The notes below the pieces were generated by a model. The model was not told where the DNA came from. It saw nothing but the letters and a program-made list of their open reading frames with translations, and searched no databases. A program made the translations under genes and the position numbers. From an uncultured Clostridia bacterium (GTDB lineage Bacteria > Bacillota > Clostridia > Christensenellales > Borkfalkiaceae): a DNA stretch of 25,925 nt. Shown here one piece after another: positions 14,728-22,633 of this stretch; position 1 is the first letter of the stretch; every line of letters begins with the position of its first letter. The DNA lies in contig CALVPW010000035.1 in NCBI GenBank assembly GCA_944354085.1, forward strand, positions 1-25,925. Reading direction: 5' to 3'.

Positions 14728-15531
14728 TCACAGATCGAGCGTCTCCTTATACAATTGGCTCTTTGCGACGCCGCGGTCGCGGGCGGCGCGCTTGAGCGCT
14801 TCCTTTTTGTCCAATCCCTCTTTGAGATATGCCGCGACGTGTTCGCGCGGCGAGAGCGCGTTCAAAGGATTTTCCTCCGCCGCCGCCCCCTCGACCACGA
14901 GGACGTATTCCCCGCGTTTTTCGCCCGCGAGCCCCTCGGAGAGCATGAAGGGCACGCTCTCCTCGTGCAGCTTCGTGATCTCGCGGACGGCGCAGGCGCG
15001 GCGCTCGCCGAACGCCGCATAGAGCGCCGAAACCGTCCCGTCCACGTCCTGCGGGGCGCAATGCAGCAAAAGCGTCTCCCGCGCGTGGGCAAACCGCTCC
15101 AAAAGCGCCTGCCGTTCCTTGTTCTTTTCGGGCAGAAAGCCGAGGAAGGTAAACCGATCGGCGGGAAACGCCGAGAGCACGAGCGCCGCAAGCGCCGCGT
15201 TCGCCCCCGGGAGCACGGTATACGCCTCGCCCGCCGCCTTCAAAAGCGCGCAGACCTCCCGTCCCGGATCGGAGACGACGGGCATGCCCGCATCCGAGAC
15301 GACGCAGACCTCCTTCCCCTCCCGCGAGAGCGCGATCATCTTTTCCGCCGCCTCCCGCTCGTTGAATTTATGGCAGGAAAAAAGTTGTTTTTTGATCTCG
15401 TATGCGTTCAAAAGCCCCAGCGTATGGCGGGTATCCTCGCAAAAGATCACGTCGGCGGCGCGCAGCGCTTCGAGCGCGCGCAGGGTGATATCTTTGAGAT
15501 TGCCGATGGGCGTTGCCACGAATTTGATCAT
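14728..15531 (-). CDS. rsmI: 16S rRNA (cytidine(1402)-2'-O)-methyltransferase
   Basis: A 267-residue tetrapyrrole-methylase-fold enzyme that 2'-O-methylates C1402 in the ribosomal decoding centre using SAM. It shows FVATPIGNLKDITLRALEAL near the N-terminus, FCEDTRHT, and VVSDAGMPVVSDPG (about 78-91). The C-terminal helical domain ends with EALKRAARDRGVAKSQLYKE. The ATG at 15529-15531 follows GGGAGGTAAC and lies one base after the trmN6 stop, so the two are co-translated. The trmN6-rsmI pair matches yabB and yabC in B. subtilis, though there yazA lies between them. The longer open frame to 15723 overlaps trmN6 and is rejected. Confidence 0.94.
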   Translation of the reverse strand: MIKFVATPIGNLKDITLRALEALRAADVIFCEDTRHTLGLLNAYEIKKQLFSCHKFNEREAAEKMIALSREGKEVCVVSDAGMPVVSDPGREVCALLKAAGEAYTVLPGANAALAALVLSAFPADRFTFLGFLPEKNKERQALLERFAHARETLLLHCAPQDVDGTVSALYAAFGERRACAVREITKLHEESVPFMLSEGLAGEKRGEYVLVVEGAAAEENPLNALSPREHVAAYLKEGLDKKEALKRAARDRGVAKSQLYKETLDL

Positions 15532-15532
15532 G

Positions 15533-16195
15533 TTACCTCCCGTTGACGTGCGCGGGCAGCACCTCGACGCCCGCCTTGCCGCCCTTGACCGCCGCCACCA
15601 GCACGGCGTAGGGCGCGGCGCCCGCCTTCCCCGCGACAAATTGCAGTTTTTTGGGTTCGAGCCTGTGCGCGTGCAGGGTGCAGAGCACCTCCGCCACGCG
15701 GTCGGCGCGATGGACGAGCGCAAACCGCCCGCCGAACTTTAAGCACCGCGCCGCCGCCGCGCACAGTTCTTCGAGCGTGAGGGAGAGTTCCTTTTTGCAG
15801 AGCGCCTTGTCCGCATCCGCCGCGGCGAACCCGCCCCGCTCGTAAGGCGGATTGCAGAGGATGAGCGAGAACGCCTCCGTGTACGATTTGGGGATATCCT
15901 GCAGGCGCACGTTCTCCACCGTGAACGTATCCTGCAGGCGGTTGAGCGCCACGCTCTTTGCGCTCATGGCGGAAAGCGCAGGCTGCATCTCAAAGAGCGT
16001 CACGTGCTCCACGCCCTTGTTCTCCCCGTAAAAGTGCAAGCCGACGACGCCGCTGCCCGCGCAGAAATCGGCGACGCGCTCTCCTTTTTTGGCTTTGAGA
16101 AAGCGCGCCAAAAGGACCGCGTCCGAAGTAAAGCGGTAATTTTTTGTATCCTGTACGACGGTCATACCGTCCAGCAAAAATTCCTGTCTCTCCAT
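15533..16195 (-). CDS. trmN6: tRNA1(Val) (adenine(37)-N6)-methyltransferase family protein
   Basis: A 220-residue class I SAM methyltransferase of the YfiC/YabB/TrmN6 family. It has the N-terminal lead QDTKNYRFTSDAVLLARF, SAM motif VADFCAGSGVVGL (41-53), acidic LFEMQ, and the N6-adenine motif NPPY at 115-118. The E. coli enzyme methylates A37 of tRNA(Val); substrate use in Clostridia is by inference. The ATG at 16193-16195 is preceded only by a weak GGAAA and lies just past the ferredoxin terminator, so its promoter is unclear. Transcription may depend on read-through. It is directly followed by rsmI. Confidence 0.9.
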   Translation of the reverse strand: MERQEFLLDGMTVVQDTKNYRFTSDAVLLARFLKAKKGERVADFCAGSGVVGLHFYGENKGVEHVTLFEMQPALSAMSAKSVALNRLQDTFTVENVRLQDIPKSYTEAFSLILCNPPYERGGFAAADADKALCKKELSLTLEELCAAAARCLKFGGRFALVHRADRVAEVLCTLHAHRLEPKKLQFVAGKAGAAPYAVLVAAVKGGKAGVEVLPAHVNGR

Positions 16196-16202
16196 TTTCC
16201 AT

Positions 16203-16230
16203 AAAAAAATCCCGCGCCGCGGCGCGGGAT
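16203..16230 (-). terminator. Terminator of the ferredoxin gene
   Basis: ATCCCGCGCC and GGCGCGGGAT pair in a 10-bp stem, with A tracts on one side and T tracts on the other. The structure can therefore terminate in both directions; on the minus strand the T run precedes trmN6. Confidence 0.85.
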
Positions 16231-16242
16231 TTTTTTACCACC

Positions 16243-16413
16243 TTATTCGGGTTTGATCGCGCCGACGGGGCAACCGTCTTCGCAGGCGCCGCAATCGATG
16301 CACGTAGCGGCGTCGACGACATACGTCGTATCGCCGGGAGCGATCGCATTTACGGGGCAGGTATCGGCGCAAGCGCCGCAGGAAATGCACTCGTCAGAAA
16401 TCACGTGAGCCAT
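16243..16413 (-). CDS. 2[4Fe-4S] ferredoxin
   Basis: A 56-residue clostridial-type ferredoxin, a low-potential cytoplasmic electron carrier. Two cluster motifs are complete: C9-C12-C15-C19 followed by proline, and C38-C41-C44-C48 followed by proline. The two halves mirror each other (CISCGAC and CIDCGAC). The ATG at 16411-16413 follows TTGGAGGTTGCAGT. It has its own promoter and terminator, so it is a single-gene unit even though it lies within the conserved holB-ricT-trmN6-rsmI order. It directly follows ricT, whose product binds [4Fe-4S] clusters in B. subtilis; a functional link is only inference. Confidence 0.95.
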   Translation of the reverse strand: MAHVISDECISCGACADTCPVNAIAPGDTTYVVDAATCIDCGACEDGCPVGAIKPE

Positions 16414-16442
16414 ACTGCAACCTCCAATGATAAGTTGTTTGT

Positions 16443-16471
16443 ATTATAGCACAACTTTCGCCGTTCGTAAA
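16443..16471 (-). promoter_or_regulatory. Promoter of the ferredoxin gene
   Basis: TTTACG (16466-16471), 17 bp, TATAAT (16443-16448) on the minus strand, starting just beyond the ricT stop and 29 nt before the ferredoxin ATG. Confidence 0.68.
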
Positions 16472-16478
16472 GACTTTT

Positions 16479-17351
16479 TTATTCTTTTTCGGCGAGATCG
16501 TCCTGATTTTTTTCGTCGTCGCCCTTTTCGCCCTGTTCTGCGCCGCGGCGGAAGGCGACATCGGCAAGCGGAACGTCGCGATAGACGACCGAGCCGTCCT
16601 TTTCGATCTTGACCCTGACTTCCATTTTGAGCATGTTCGTCGAGACGACGCTCCCCTTTCCCTCCGACGTGGAGACGGCTGCGCCGATCTTGGGCATCTT
16701 TTTATACGCCGCCGCATAATATTCGTTCTCGTACGACAAGCAGCACATGAGCCGCCCGCACAATCCGCTGATCTTGCCCGGATTGAGCGAGAGCCCCTGA
16801 TTTTTCGCCATCTTGATGGAGACCTTTTTGAAATCGGGCATGCAGCCCGCGCAGCAGACCTCCCGCCCGCAGGGCGCGATGCCGCCCAAGATGCGCGCCT
16901 CGTCGCGGATGCCCACCTGCCTCAACTCGATGCGCAGATGGAAGACGGAGGCAAGGTCGCGCACGAGTTCGCGGAAATCCACCCGCCCTTCCGCCGTGAA
17001 CGTGAACACCACTTTGCTGCCGTCAAAGGCAAATTCGCAGTCGATGATCTTCATGGGAAGCCCGCGCGCCGCGACCTTTTCCTTACAGATGCGCAGCGCC
17101 TCGGGACGGCGCGCCTCGTACGCGGCGAGCGCCGCCTCGTCCTTCTCGCTTGCGGGACGGACGATGGGCTTTAAGGGGGAGACGATCTCGCTCTCCGCGA
17201 CTTCGCGGGCGGGATCGACGACGACGGCGTATTCCAGCCCGCGCGCCGTTTCCACCACGACGCCCTGCCCGCGCGAGAGCACGTGTTTGCCCGCGCTGAA
17301 ATAGTAGGGCTTGCAGCCCCGCTTGAATTTTACTACGACGACTGTCGCCAT
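16479..17351 (-). CDS. ricT: PSP1-domain regulatory protein RicT (YaaT)
   Basis: A 290-residue RicT/YaaT homologue with a central PSP1 domain. In B. subtilis RicT joins RicA (YmcA) and RicF (YlbF) in a complex that carries two [4Fe-4S] clusters, assists RNase Y-dependent mRNA maturation and promotes sporulation, competence and biofilm formation. The cysteine-rich blocks are CGREVCCAGC (C161, C166, C167, C170) and CGRLMCC (C198, C203, C204). The acidic C-terminus ends in a disordered-looking EKGDDEKNQDDLAEKE tail. The ATG follows AAGGAGGAACAGAT inside the 3' end of holB, overlapping it by 19 bp. ricA and ricF are not in this window. Confidence 0.93.
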   Translation of the reverse strand: MATVVVVKFKRGCKPYYFSAGKHVLSRGQGVVVETARGLEYAVVVDPAREVAESEIVSPLKPIVRPASEKDEAALAAYEARRPEALRICKEKVAARGLPMKIIDCEFAFDGSKVVFTFTAEGRVDFRELVRDLASVFHLRIELRQVGIRDEARILGGIAPCGREVCCAGCMPDFKKVSIKMAKNQGLSLNPGKISGLCGRLMCCLSYENEYYAAAYKKMPKIGAAVSTSEGKGSVVSTNMLKMEVRVKIEKDGSVVYRDVPLADVAFRRGAEQGEKGDDEKNQDDLAEKE

Positions 17352-18265
17352 ATCTGTTCCTCCTTAGAGATCCGCAGCGCGAGCGTGAGCGCCGCCTGCG
17401 CAAAATTCGCATTGAATTTGACTTCCCGTTCCGCCTGCGCCGTCGCATCGAGCGCCGCCGTGAGCACGCCCGCGGGATAGCGCGCGGCGACCGCGCGCAC
17501 GGCTTGCGTTTGGGAAGCGGCGTATCCGCCCTGCCCCGCGCGCACGAACAGCGCGTCGCGCAAAAGAAGACGTACCGCCGCAAAAAAGGAAGGGCGCTTG
17601 CTCTCGCCGACCGCACGGCAGATCGCCTCCCGATCCTCACCCGTCAAAAACGCCGCGGCGAGGCGGAAATCTTCGCCTCCGCCCGCGAGCAGGTCCTCCG
17701 CGACCGAATAGACGCCGCCGCAGGCGGCTGCCGCCTCTTTATGCCCCGCCTCGCCCGCATGACAGCGGGAGAGCGCCGCCGCGACCGCCGCCTCCGAGAA
17801 GCGCGGCTCCGTATACACGGCTGCCCGCGAACACACGGTGGGCAGCACGCCGTATTCCGCCGTGGCGCCCGCCAGAAAGTACACGCCCTGCGGCGGCTCT
17901 TCGAGCAGCTTTAACAGTTTGTTCTGTACGAGCGGCGTTGCGGTATCCAGCGCGTCCAGCACGAACAGCTTTTTCTCCCGCTCGACGGGGCGGAGCAAGC
18001 TCTCCTCCGCCATGCCCGACGCGATCTCCGCCGTGAATTTTCCGCCGGCAGGCGGCAGGACGATACAGTCGGCAAAGCTCTCGCTCTCGATGAGCCGCGC
18101 CGTGCGCGAGCCCTCCTCCGCGCCGAAAAACGCCGCCGCGCACGCCTTCAACAGCGCCCGCAGATACCGCCCGTCGGGAAATACGGCGAGGGTGAAATGC
18201 GGAAGATCTCCCTGCGGACGGGAGAACGCGCGGTATACCGTTGTGGAACGCAAGAGTTCGCGCAT
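17333..18265 (-). CDS. holB: DNA polymerase III subunit delta'
   Basis: A 310-residue clamp-loader subunit of the AAA+ fold. Recognition rests on FVLDALDTATPLVQNKLLKL followed by LEEPPQGVYFLAGATAEYG and a TVCSRA segment, together with its place between yaaO-like and ricT genes as in B. subtilis. A canonical P-loop and the zinc cysteines are absent, as is usual for many delta' subunits. The sequence is divergent and alanine-rich. The ATG follows TACGGAGTAACACG and starts 4 bp after the yaaO-like stop. ricT overlaps its 3' end. It is expected to work in the cytoplasmic replisome. Confidence 0.85.
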   Translation of the reverse strand: MRELLRSTTVYRAFSRPQGDLPHFTLAVFPDGRYLRALLKACAAAFFGAEEGSRTARLIESESFADCIVLPPAGGKFTAEIASGMAEESLLRPVEREKKLFVLDALDTATPLVQNKLLKLLEEPPQGVYFLAGATAEYGVLPTVCSRAAVYTEPRFSEAAVAAALSRCHAGEAGHKEAAAACGGVYSVAEDLLAGGGEDFRLAAAFLTGEDREAICRAVGESKRPSFFAAVRLLLRDALFVRAGQGGYAASQTQAVRAVAARYPAGVLTAALDATAQAEREVKFNANFAQAALTLALRISKEEQIWRQSS

Positions 18266-18269
18266 CGTG

Positions 18270-19502
18270 TTACTCCGTATAAACTTTGATCTTGCCGTCC
18301 GTCAGCCCGAAGGTATTTTTCGCCTCCGAAAGGCGGCGTACGGCGTCCGATCCGATCGTCTCTCCCCGCCGCACGACGGGCATGCAGGGCGGGAAGATGC
18401 CGCAATCGCACGCGCATACCTTCCCCGCAGCCTCTTTGAGCGGGCATAAGACGACGTTCCCCCCACCCATGCCCGCGGTGTGCGCTTCGTCGCGCACGTG
18501 CCCGCGCGGGAGCCCCCTGAGCGCGGATGCGAGCTTTTTGAGCGCGCGCAGCGTGGTGGCGGGCGACAGATAGAACATGAGGTAGTTCCCGTCGTTGAAT
18601 TCGCAGTAGATCCTGCGCCGTTCGAGTGCCTGCTGCGCCGCGCCGCTCTTCTCGCCGAAGGGCACGACGATCTTGCTCCAATCCTCGTTTTTAAGCGCGC
18701 CCGCCTCCCGTTTGAGCGCCTCCGCCGCCCGCTCGACCGCACGATTTCGCGGATAACGCACGGCGTATTCGACGCTCGCCATGACGGGATAGGAAGGCGA
18801 ACTGGTGCGGAAGATCCTTACGCCGTCCGCAAGCGCCTCCGCCGCCCCTTCCTTTGCCGAGACGACGGCGCCCTGCGTGAGCGCGGGGAGCGATTTGTGC
18901 ACGCCGTCCACCCAGAGATCGGCAAAATTGCCCGCGTAACGGGGCGTGCCTTTGAGGTGCGCGCCGTGCGCGCCGTCGACAAGGAGAAGTTTCCCCGCGG
19001 CGACGCAAAGGCTGCGCGCGGCGGCAAGATCGGGAAAATATCCGTAATAATCGGGAGAGGTCAAAAGGAGCGCGTCTGCTTGGGCAAGCGCGCGCGCCAT
19101 CTCGCAGACGGCGGGCTGCGCGGGGATGCCGCATCGTACGGGCTGCTCCATAAAAACGGGCGTGAGCCCCATCACGCCGCAGGCGTTGAGCACGCTGCGG
19201 TGACAATACGCGCTCACGGCGATCTTTGCCGCTCCCAACCGTTTGGCGGCGTACAGCATCGCAAACACGCCGCACGTGCTCCCGTCCGTCAATAAAAAGC
19301 TCTTTTCTGCGCCCAAAAGCGCCGCGATCTCTTTTTCTGCCGCGGCGAGCACGCCCGTCGGCGAAAGAAGATTGTCCGAATAGGAGAGTTCGGTGATGTC
19401 CTCCCCCCGCCGTTTATGCCCCGGGGTATGAAAGGAGAGGTGCCGCCCCTGCGCCCGCAGCATCGCATAGATGCGGCAGCCGCGCGGTACGCGCCCTCTC
19501 AC
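18270..19502 (-). CDS. Orn/Lys/Arg decarboxylase-like PLP enzyme (YaaO type)
   Basis: A 410-residue fold-type I PLP enzyme of the Orn/Lys/Arg decarboxylase family. Key segments: SFHTPGHKRRG (23-33), SDNLLSPTGVL, TDGSTCG (72-78), the PLP-pyridine aspartate region VDGAHGAHL (D176, H179) and the Schiff-base lysine K203 in VDGVHKSLPALTQGA. The C-terminal domain contains GIFPPCMPVVRRGE. It is the short form found next to holB and tmk in Firmicutes; whether it acts on arginine, lysine or another amino acid is unsettled. The GTG start at 19502 follows GGAGTACGGC and shares GTGA with the upstream stop. tmk, which follows yaaO in B. subtilis, is missing. Confidence 0.88.
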   Translation of the reverse strand: MRGRVPRGCRIYAMLRAQGRHLSFHTPGHKRRGEDITELSYSDNLLSPTGVLAAAEKEIAALLGAEKSFLLTDGSTCGVFAMLYAAKRLGAAKIAVSAYCHRSVLNACGVMGLTPVFMEQPVRCGIPAQPAVCEMARALAQADALLLTSPDYYGYFPDLAAARSLCVAAGKLLLVDGAHGAHLKGTPRYAGNFADLWVDGVHKSLPALTQGAVVSAKEGAAEALADGVRIFRTSSPSYPVMASVEYAVRYPRNRAVERAAEALKREAGALKNEDWSKIVVPFGEKSGAAQQALERRRIYCEFNDGNYLMFYLSPATTLRALKKLASALRGLPRGHVRDEAHTAGMGGGNVVLCPLKEAAGKVCACDCGIFPPCMPVVRRGETIGSDAVRRLSEAKNTFGLTDGKIKVYTE

Positions 19503-20467
19503 GCGCCGTACTCCTCATATAAATAGCGCAGGAAGGTGACGGGCTCGAACCGCAGCCCCATCGCCTCCTTGAAATTGTTGTACAAAATGACGAGATTGAG
19601 CCGCTCGGTATGGCGCGCTTCCGCATCGTCCGTATAATACACCAGATCGCCGATGCGCGGAAGTTTCCCGACGTTGACGCCGAGCGCCGAGGTGAACGTC
19701 GTGCCGTCCTCGTTCTTCCCCTCGTACTCGGTGTGCGTGAACGTGCCGTTCTCGAACAGCGCCGTGACGAACAGATAGTCCTCTTTGAGGTCGAGAAGGC
19801 GCTGCCGCTCGTCCTCGATGCCCGCCTCGCGGCTCTCCTGCGTGCGGTAACGCTTGTCGTTTTGGTTGCGGGAAAGAAAACTCGTGCGGACGGCTGCTTC
19901 GTCGGGCGCGGCGTTCTCCTTCCAGTTTTCGCCGAAGAATTCCTTCAGATACGCCTCGCAGGAGGCGAGATAGAACTTGCTGTCGTATACCGTGCCCGAA
20001 GTGGGCGTATCCGTTGCGATGGCGGATCCCATCGCGACCGAATAGAGCGCAGACTCTTGTTCGATCTTTTGCGAGCCGTCCTCGTTGAGCGCGGGAGACC
20101 CGTCCTCGTTCGTCGCGTATACGCGCACGTCGGAGACGAACAGGACCGTCCCCTCGCCCGTCGTACGGCGAAGATCGAACAGATCGTAGGCGGAATTATC
20201 CGAAAATTTTTCAGACTTGGTCTCCAGAATATCGTACGAGAACACGCCTTCCTCTTTGAGACGGTCGGGAAAGCTATTGAAATCGGCGCCCGCGGTCAGA
20301 TCGGTATACGCGTAGATCGTGAACGTCTGCGCGTTCGTGACGCGCGTTGCCGACATCAGAAAGATCAAAATGACGAGCAGCACCGCGGCGGCAATGACGA
20401 CGAGCATTTTTAACCAGTCGTACGAGATGAGATTGGCAAGTCTGTGTTTGGTGATCCTCGCGTCCAT
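19499..20467 (-). CDS. Uncharacterised protein with one N-terminal membrane anchor
   Basis: A 322-residue protein whose family I do not recognise. Residues 1-20 are basic and polar, 20-40 form a single hydrophobic helix (KMLVVIAAAVLLVILIFLM), and the remainder is soluble, acidic and presumably extracytoplasmic. The soluble part has low-complexity stretches such as NEDGSPALNEDGSQKIEQES. No cysteine motif, catalytic signature or lipobox is evident. The ATG at 20465-20467 follows GGGAGGTCGC, and its stop overlaps the next gene (GTGA), so it is translationally coupled to the YaaO-type decarboxylase. It lies between lysS and that gene, a position with no counterpart in the B. subtilis cluster. Confidence 0.82.
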   Translation of the reverse strand: MDARITKHRLANLISYDWLKMLVVIAAAVLLVILIFLMSATRVTNAQTFTIYAYTDLTAGADFNSFPDRLKEEGVFSYDILETKSEKFSDNSAYDLFDLRRTTGEGTVLFVSDVRVYATNEDGSPALNEDGSQKIEQESALYSVAMGSAIATDTPTSGTVYDSKFYLASCEAYLKEFFGENWKENAAPDEAAVRTSFLSRNQNDKRYRTQESREAGIEDERQRLLDLKEDYLFVTALFENGTFTHTEYEGKNEDGTTFTSALGVNVGKLPRIGDLVYYTDDAEARHTERLNLVILYNNFKEAMGLRFEPVTFLRYLYEEYGA

Positions 20468-20502
20468 GCGACCTCCCGCCCCGCAAGGGGCTTATTCCGA
20501 GA

Positions 20503-20526
20503 AGGCACGGAAAAACTTCCGTGCCT
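20503..20526. other. Intercistronic hairpin after lysS
   Basis: AGGCACGGAA and TTCCGTGCCT form a 10-bp stem with a 4-nt loop in the 67-bp gap between lysS and the following gene. It lacks a T run on either strand, so it is more likely an RNA processing or stability hairpin, or a weak terminator. Confidence 0.55.
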
Positions 20527-20534
20527 CTCCGCGA

Positions 20535-22025
20535 TCATTTTTTGGGTTTCATGGTGGGGAAGAGCAGGACGTCGCGGATGCTAGAACTGTCGGTCAGCAT
20601 CATCACGAAACGGTCGACGCCCATCCCGAGGCCGCCCGTAGGGGGCATGCCGTATTCGAGCGCGTTCAAAAAGTCCTCGTCCACCTCGGCATTCGCGCCC
20701 TGCGCGCGCTTTTTGGCAGCCTGCGCCTCCATGCGGGCGCGCTGGTCGACGGGATCGTTGAGCTCGGAGAAGGCGTTGCCCATCTCCATGCCGTTGATAA
20801 AGTACTCAAAGCGCTCGGTCATCGAAGGATCTTCCGGCTTGCGCTTGGCAAGCGGAGAGATCTCCACGGGATAATCGTAGATAAAGGTGGGCTGGATGAG
20901 CTTGTCCTCCACGAACGCATCGAAGAACGCCGCAAGGATATGCCCTTTGCTTTCCTTGCCTGCTTCGAGCTCCACGCCGTGCGCCGCGGCGGCTGCGCGT
21001 GCCTCCTCGTCGGAGGCGATCGAAGCAAAATCCACGCCCGCGTATTTTTTGACGGCTTCCGTCATGGTGAGGCGCTCCCACTTGGAAAGATCGATAAGAT
21101 TGCCCTGCCACGGGAGCTGCAGCGTGCCGCATACCTCCTCGGCAACGCTCTTGTAAAGCCCCTCGATGAAGTCCATCATGTATCGGAAATCGACGTACGC
21201 CTGATACATCTCGATGGTCGTGAACTCGGGATTGTGCGAGGAATCCATGCCCTCGTTGCGGAAGATGCGCCCGACCTCGTACACCTTTTCGTACCCGCCC
21301 ACGATGAGCCGCTTTAAGTAGAGCTCCGTCTCGATCCTCAAATACATATCCAGATCGAGCGCGTTGTGGTGCGTCTTGAAGGGGCGGGCGTCGGCGCCGA
21401 TCTCCAGCGTGAGCAAAACGGGCGTCTCCACTTCCATAAAGCCGTGCCCGTCGAGATAGCCGCGGATGGCGCGCATGATGCGCGAACGGCGGCGGAAGGT
21501 CTCCTGCACGTCCTCGTTCATGATGAGATCGACGTGACGGAGACGGTACTTCATATCGACGTTTTGCAGCCCGTTATACTTTTCGGGCAGCGGCAAAAGC
21601 GCCTTGGAGAGCATCTCGAAATGCGTGGCGTGGATGCTGACTTCGCCCGTCTGCGTTTTGAAGACGAACCCTTTGACGCCCACGATATCGCCGATATCGA
21701 AATCCTTTTTATAGGATGCGTACACGTCCTCCCCCACGTCCTGACGGGTCACGTAGAGCTGGATGCTGCCCTCCCCGTCCTTGATGTGCGAAAAGGACGC
21801 CTTGCCCATCACGCGGCGGGACATGAGCCTGCCCGCAACGCAGACTTCCTTGCCTTCCCACGCGGCAAAATCCCCCTTGATCTCCGCCGAACGGGCGGTG
21901 ACGGGGAATTTGGTCTTGCGGTAGGGATCGTTCCCCTCCGCGGTGAGTTTTGCGAGCTTTTCGCGGCGGATGCGCGCCTGTTCCGAGAGCTCGCGTTCTT
22001 GTGCTTCGTTGATGTTTTCTTGCAT
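20535..22025 (-). CDS. lysS: Lysyl-tRNA synthetase, class II
   Basis: A 496-residue class IIb synthetase. The N-terminal OB-fold anticodon-binding domain is at about 60-150 (VCVAGRLMSRRVMGKASFSH). The catalytic core has motif 2, YEVGRIFRNEGMDSSHNPEF, and motif 3, GLGMGVDRFVMML, near the C-terminus. It charges tRNA(Lys) in the cytoplasm. The ATG at 22023-22025 lies 5 bp after the greA stop with only a weak GAG site, so it is probably translated by coupling. The greA-lysS pairing is common in Clostridia. No T-box leader is present; transcription should come from the greA promoter. Confidence 0.97.
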   Translation of the reverse strand: MQENINEAQERELSEQARIRREKLAKLTAEGNDPYRKTKFPVTARSAEIKGDFAAWEGKEVCVAGRLMSRRVMGKASFSHIKDGEGSIQLYVTRQDVGEDVYASYKKDFDIGDIVGVKGFVFKTQTGEVSIHATHFEMLSKALLPLPEKYNGLQNVDMKYRLRHVDLIMNEDVQETFRRRSRIMRAIRGYLDGHGFMEVETPVLLTLEIGADARPFKTHHNALDLDMYLRIETELYLKRLIVGGYEKVYEVGRIFRNEGMDSSHNPEFTTIEMYQAYVDFRYMMDFIEGLYKSVAEEVCGTLQLPWQGNLIDLSKWERLTMTEAVKKYAGVDFASIASDEEARAAAAAHGVELEAGKESKGHILAAFFDAFVEDKLIQPTFIYDYPVEISPLAKRKPEDPSMTERFEYFINGMEMGNAFSELNDPVDQRARMEAQAAKKRAQGANAEVDEDFLNALEYGMPPTGGLGMGVDRFVMMLTDSSSIRDVLLFPTMKPKK

Positions 22026-22030
22026 AAAAA

Positions 22031-22495
22031 TTACTCGATCGCGATGATCTTGAGCTTATATTCGCCGTTGGGCGCTTTGACGGTGACCGTTTCGCCCTTT
22101 TTGTGCCCGAGCAGCGCCGCGCCGACGGGAGACTCGTTGGAGATGATGTTCTTCATCGGATCCGCCTCGGTGGTGCCTTTGATGGTATAGGTGACGTCTT
22201 CGTCGAAATCCATATCGTGCACGGTGACTTCGGAACCGAACTGCACGGCGGAACTGTTGTCGTTCCCTTCGATGACGACAGCGTTTTTGACTTGGTATTC
22301 GAGCTCTTCGATGGCGCGCTCGTTCGCCGCCTGCTCGTTGCGCGCGGCGTCGTATTCGGCGTTCTCGGAAAGGTCGCCGTGGCTGCGCGCCTCGGCGATG
22401 CGCTGCACGATCTCGGCGCGCTTGATCTTTTGGAGATACTCGAGCTTTTTGACCGCCTCGTCGTAACCCTGCTGTGTCATGGGAAATTCTGCCAT
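22031..22495 (-). CDS. greA: Transcription elongation factor GreA
   Basis: A 154-residue factor that rescues backtracked RNA polymerase by stimulating transcript cleavage. The N-terminal coiled coil (about 10-75) contains GDLSENAEYDAARNEQA, whose acidic tip acts in the polymerase secondary channel. The C-terminal FKBP-like domain includes SNESPVGAALLGHKKGETV. The ATG at 22493-22495 follows GAGGGTAGGAAAAA. It is the first gene of the greA-lysS unit, with a consensus promoter and a leader of about 100 nt that folds into two hairpins. Confidence 0.97.
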   Translation of the reverse strand: MAEFPMTQQGYDEAVKKLEYLQKIKRAEIVQRIAEARSHGDLSENAEYDAARNEQAANERAIEELEYQVKNAVVIEGNDNSSAVQFGSEVTVHDMDFDEDVTYTIKGTTEADPMKNIISNESPVGAALLGHKKGETVTVKAPNGEYKLKIIAIE

Positions 22496-22519
22496 TTTTT
22501 CCTACCCTCGCTTATTTTT

Positions 22520-22585
22520 CCCCGCCCGTTTGCGTGCGGGGCTCTAAAAGATGACCGTGACCTTCGGAAATCCCGAAAATCACGG
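22520..22585 (-). promoter_or_regulatory. Structured 5' leader of greA
   Basis: In the minus-strand RNA, CCGTGA and TCACGG (ends at 22585 and 22555) enclose TTCGG/CCGAA in a two-part hairpin. Further downstream CCCCGC and GCGGGG (22520-22541) form a second hairpin followed by AAAAATAAG. Neither has a terminator T run. No riboswitch family was recognised. Confidence 0.5.
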
Positions 22586-22603
22586 CGTATCTCGATCGTC
22601 TGC

Positions 22604-22632
22604 ATTATACCCTATTTTATGCGCGTTGTCAA
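22604..22632 (-). promoter_or_regulatory. Consensus promoter of the greA-lysS transcription unit
   Basis: A perfect TTGACA (22627-22632), 17 bp and a perfect TATAAT (22604-22609) on the minus strand, starting one base after the aminotransferase stop. No other clear promoter was found upstream of lysS, the one-TM gene, the decarboxylase-like gene, holB or ricT, so all may be read from here. Confidence 0.88.
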
Positions 22633-22633
22633 C

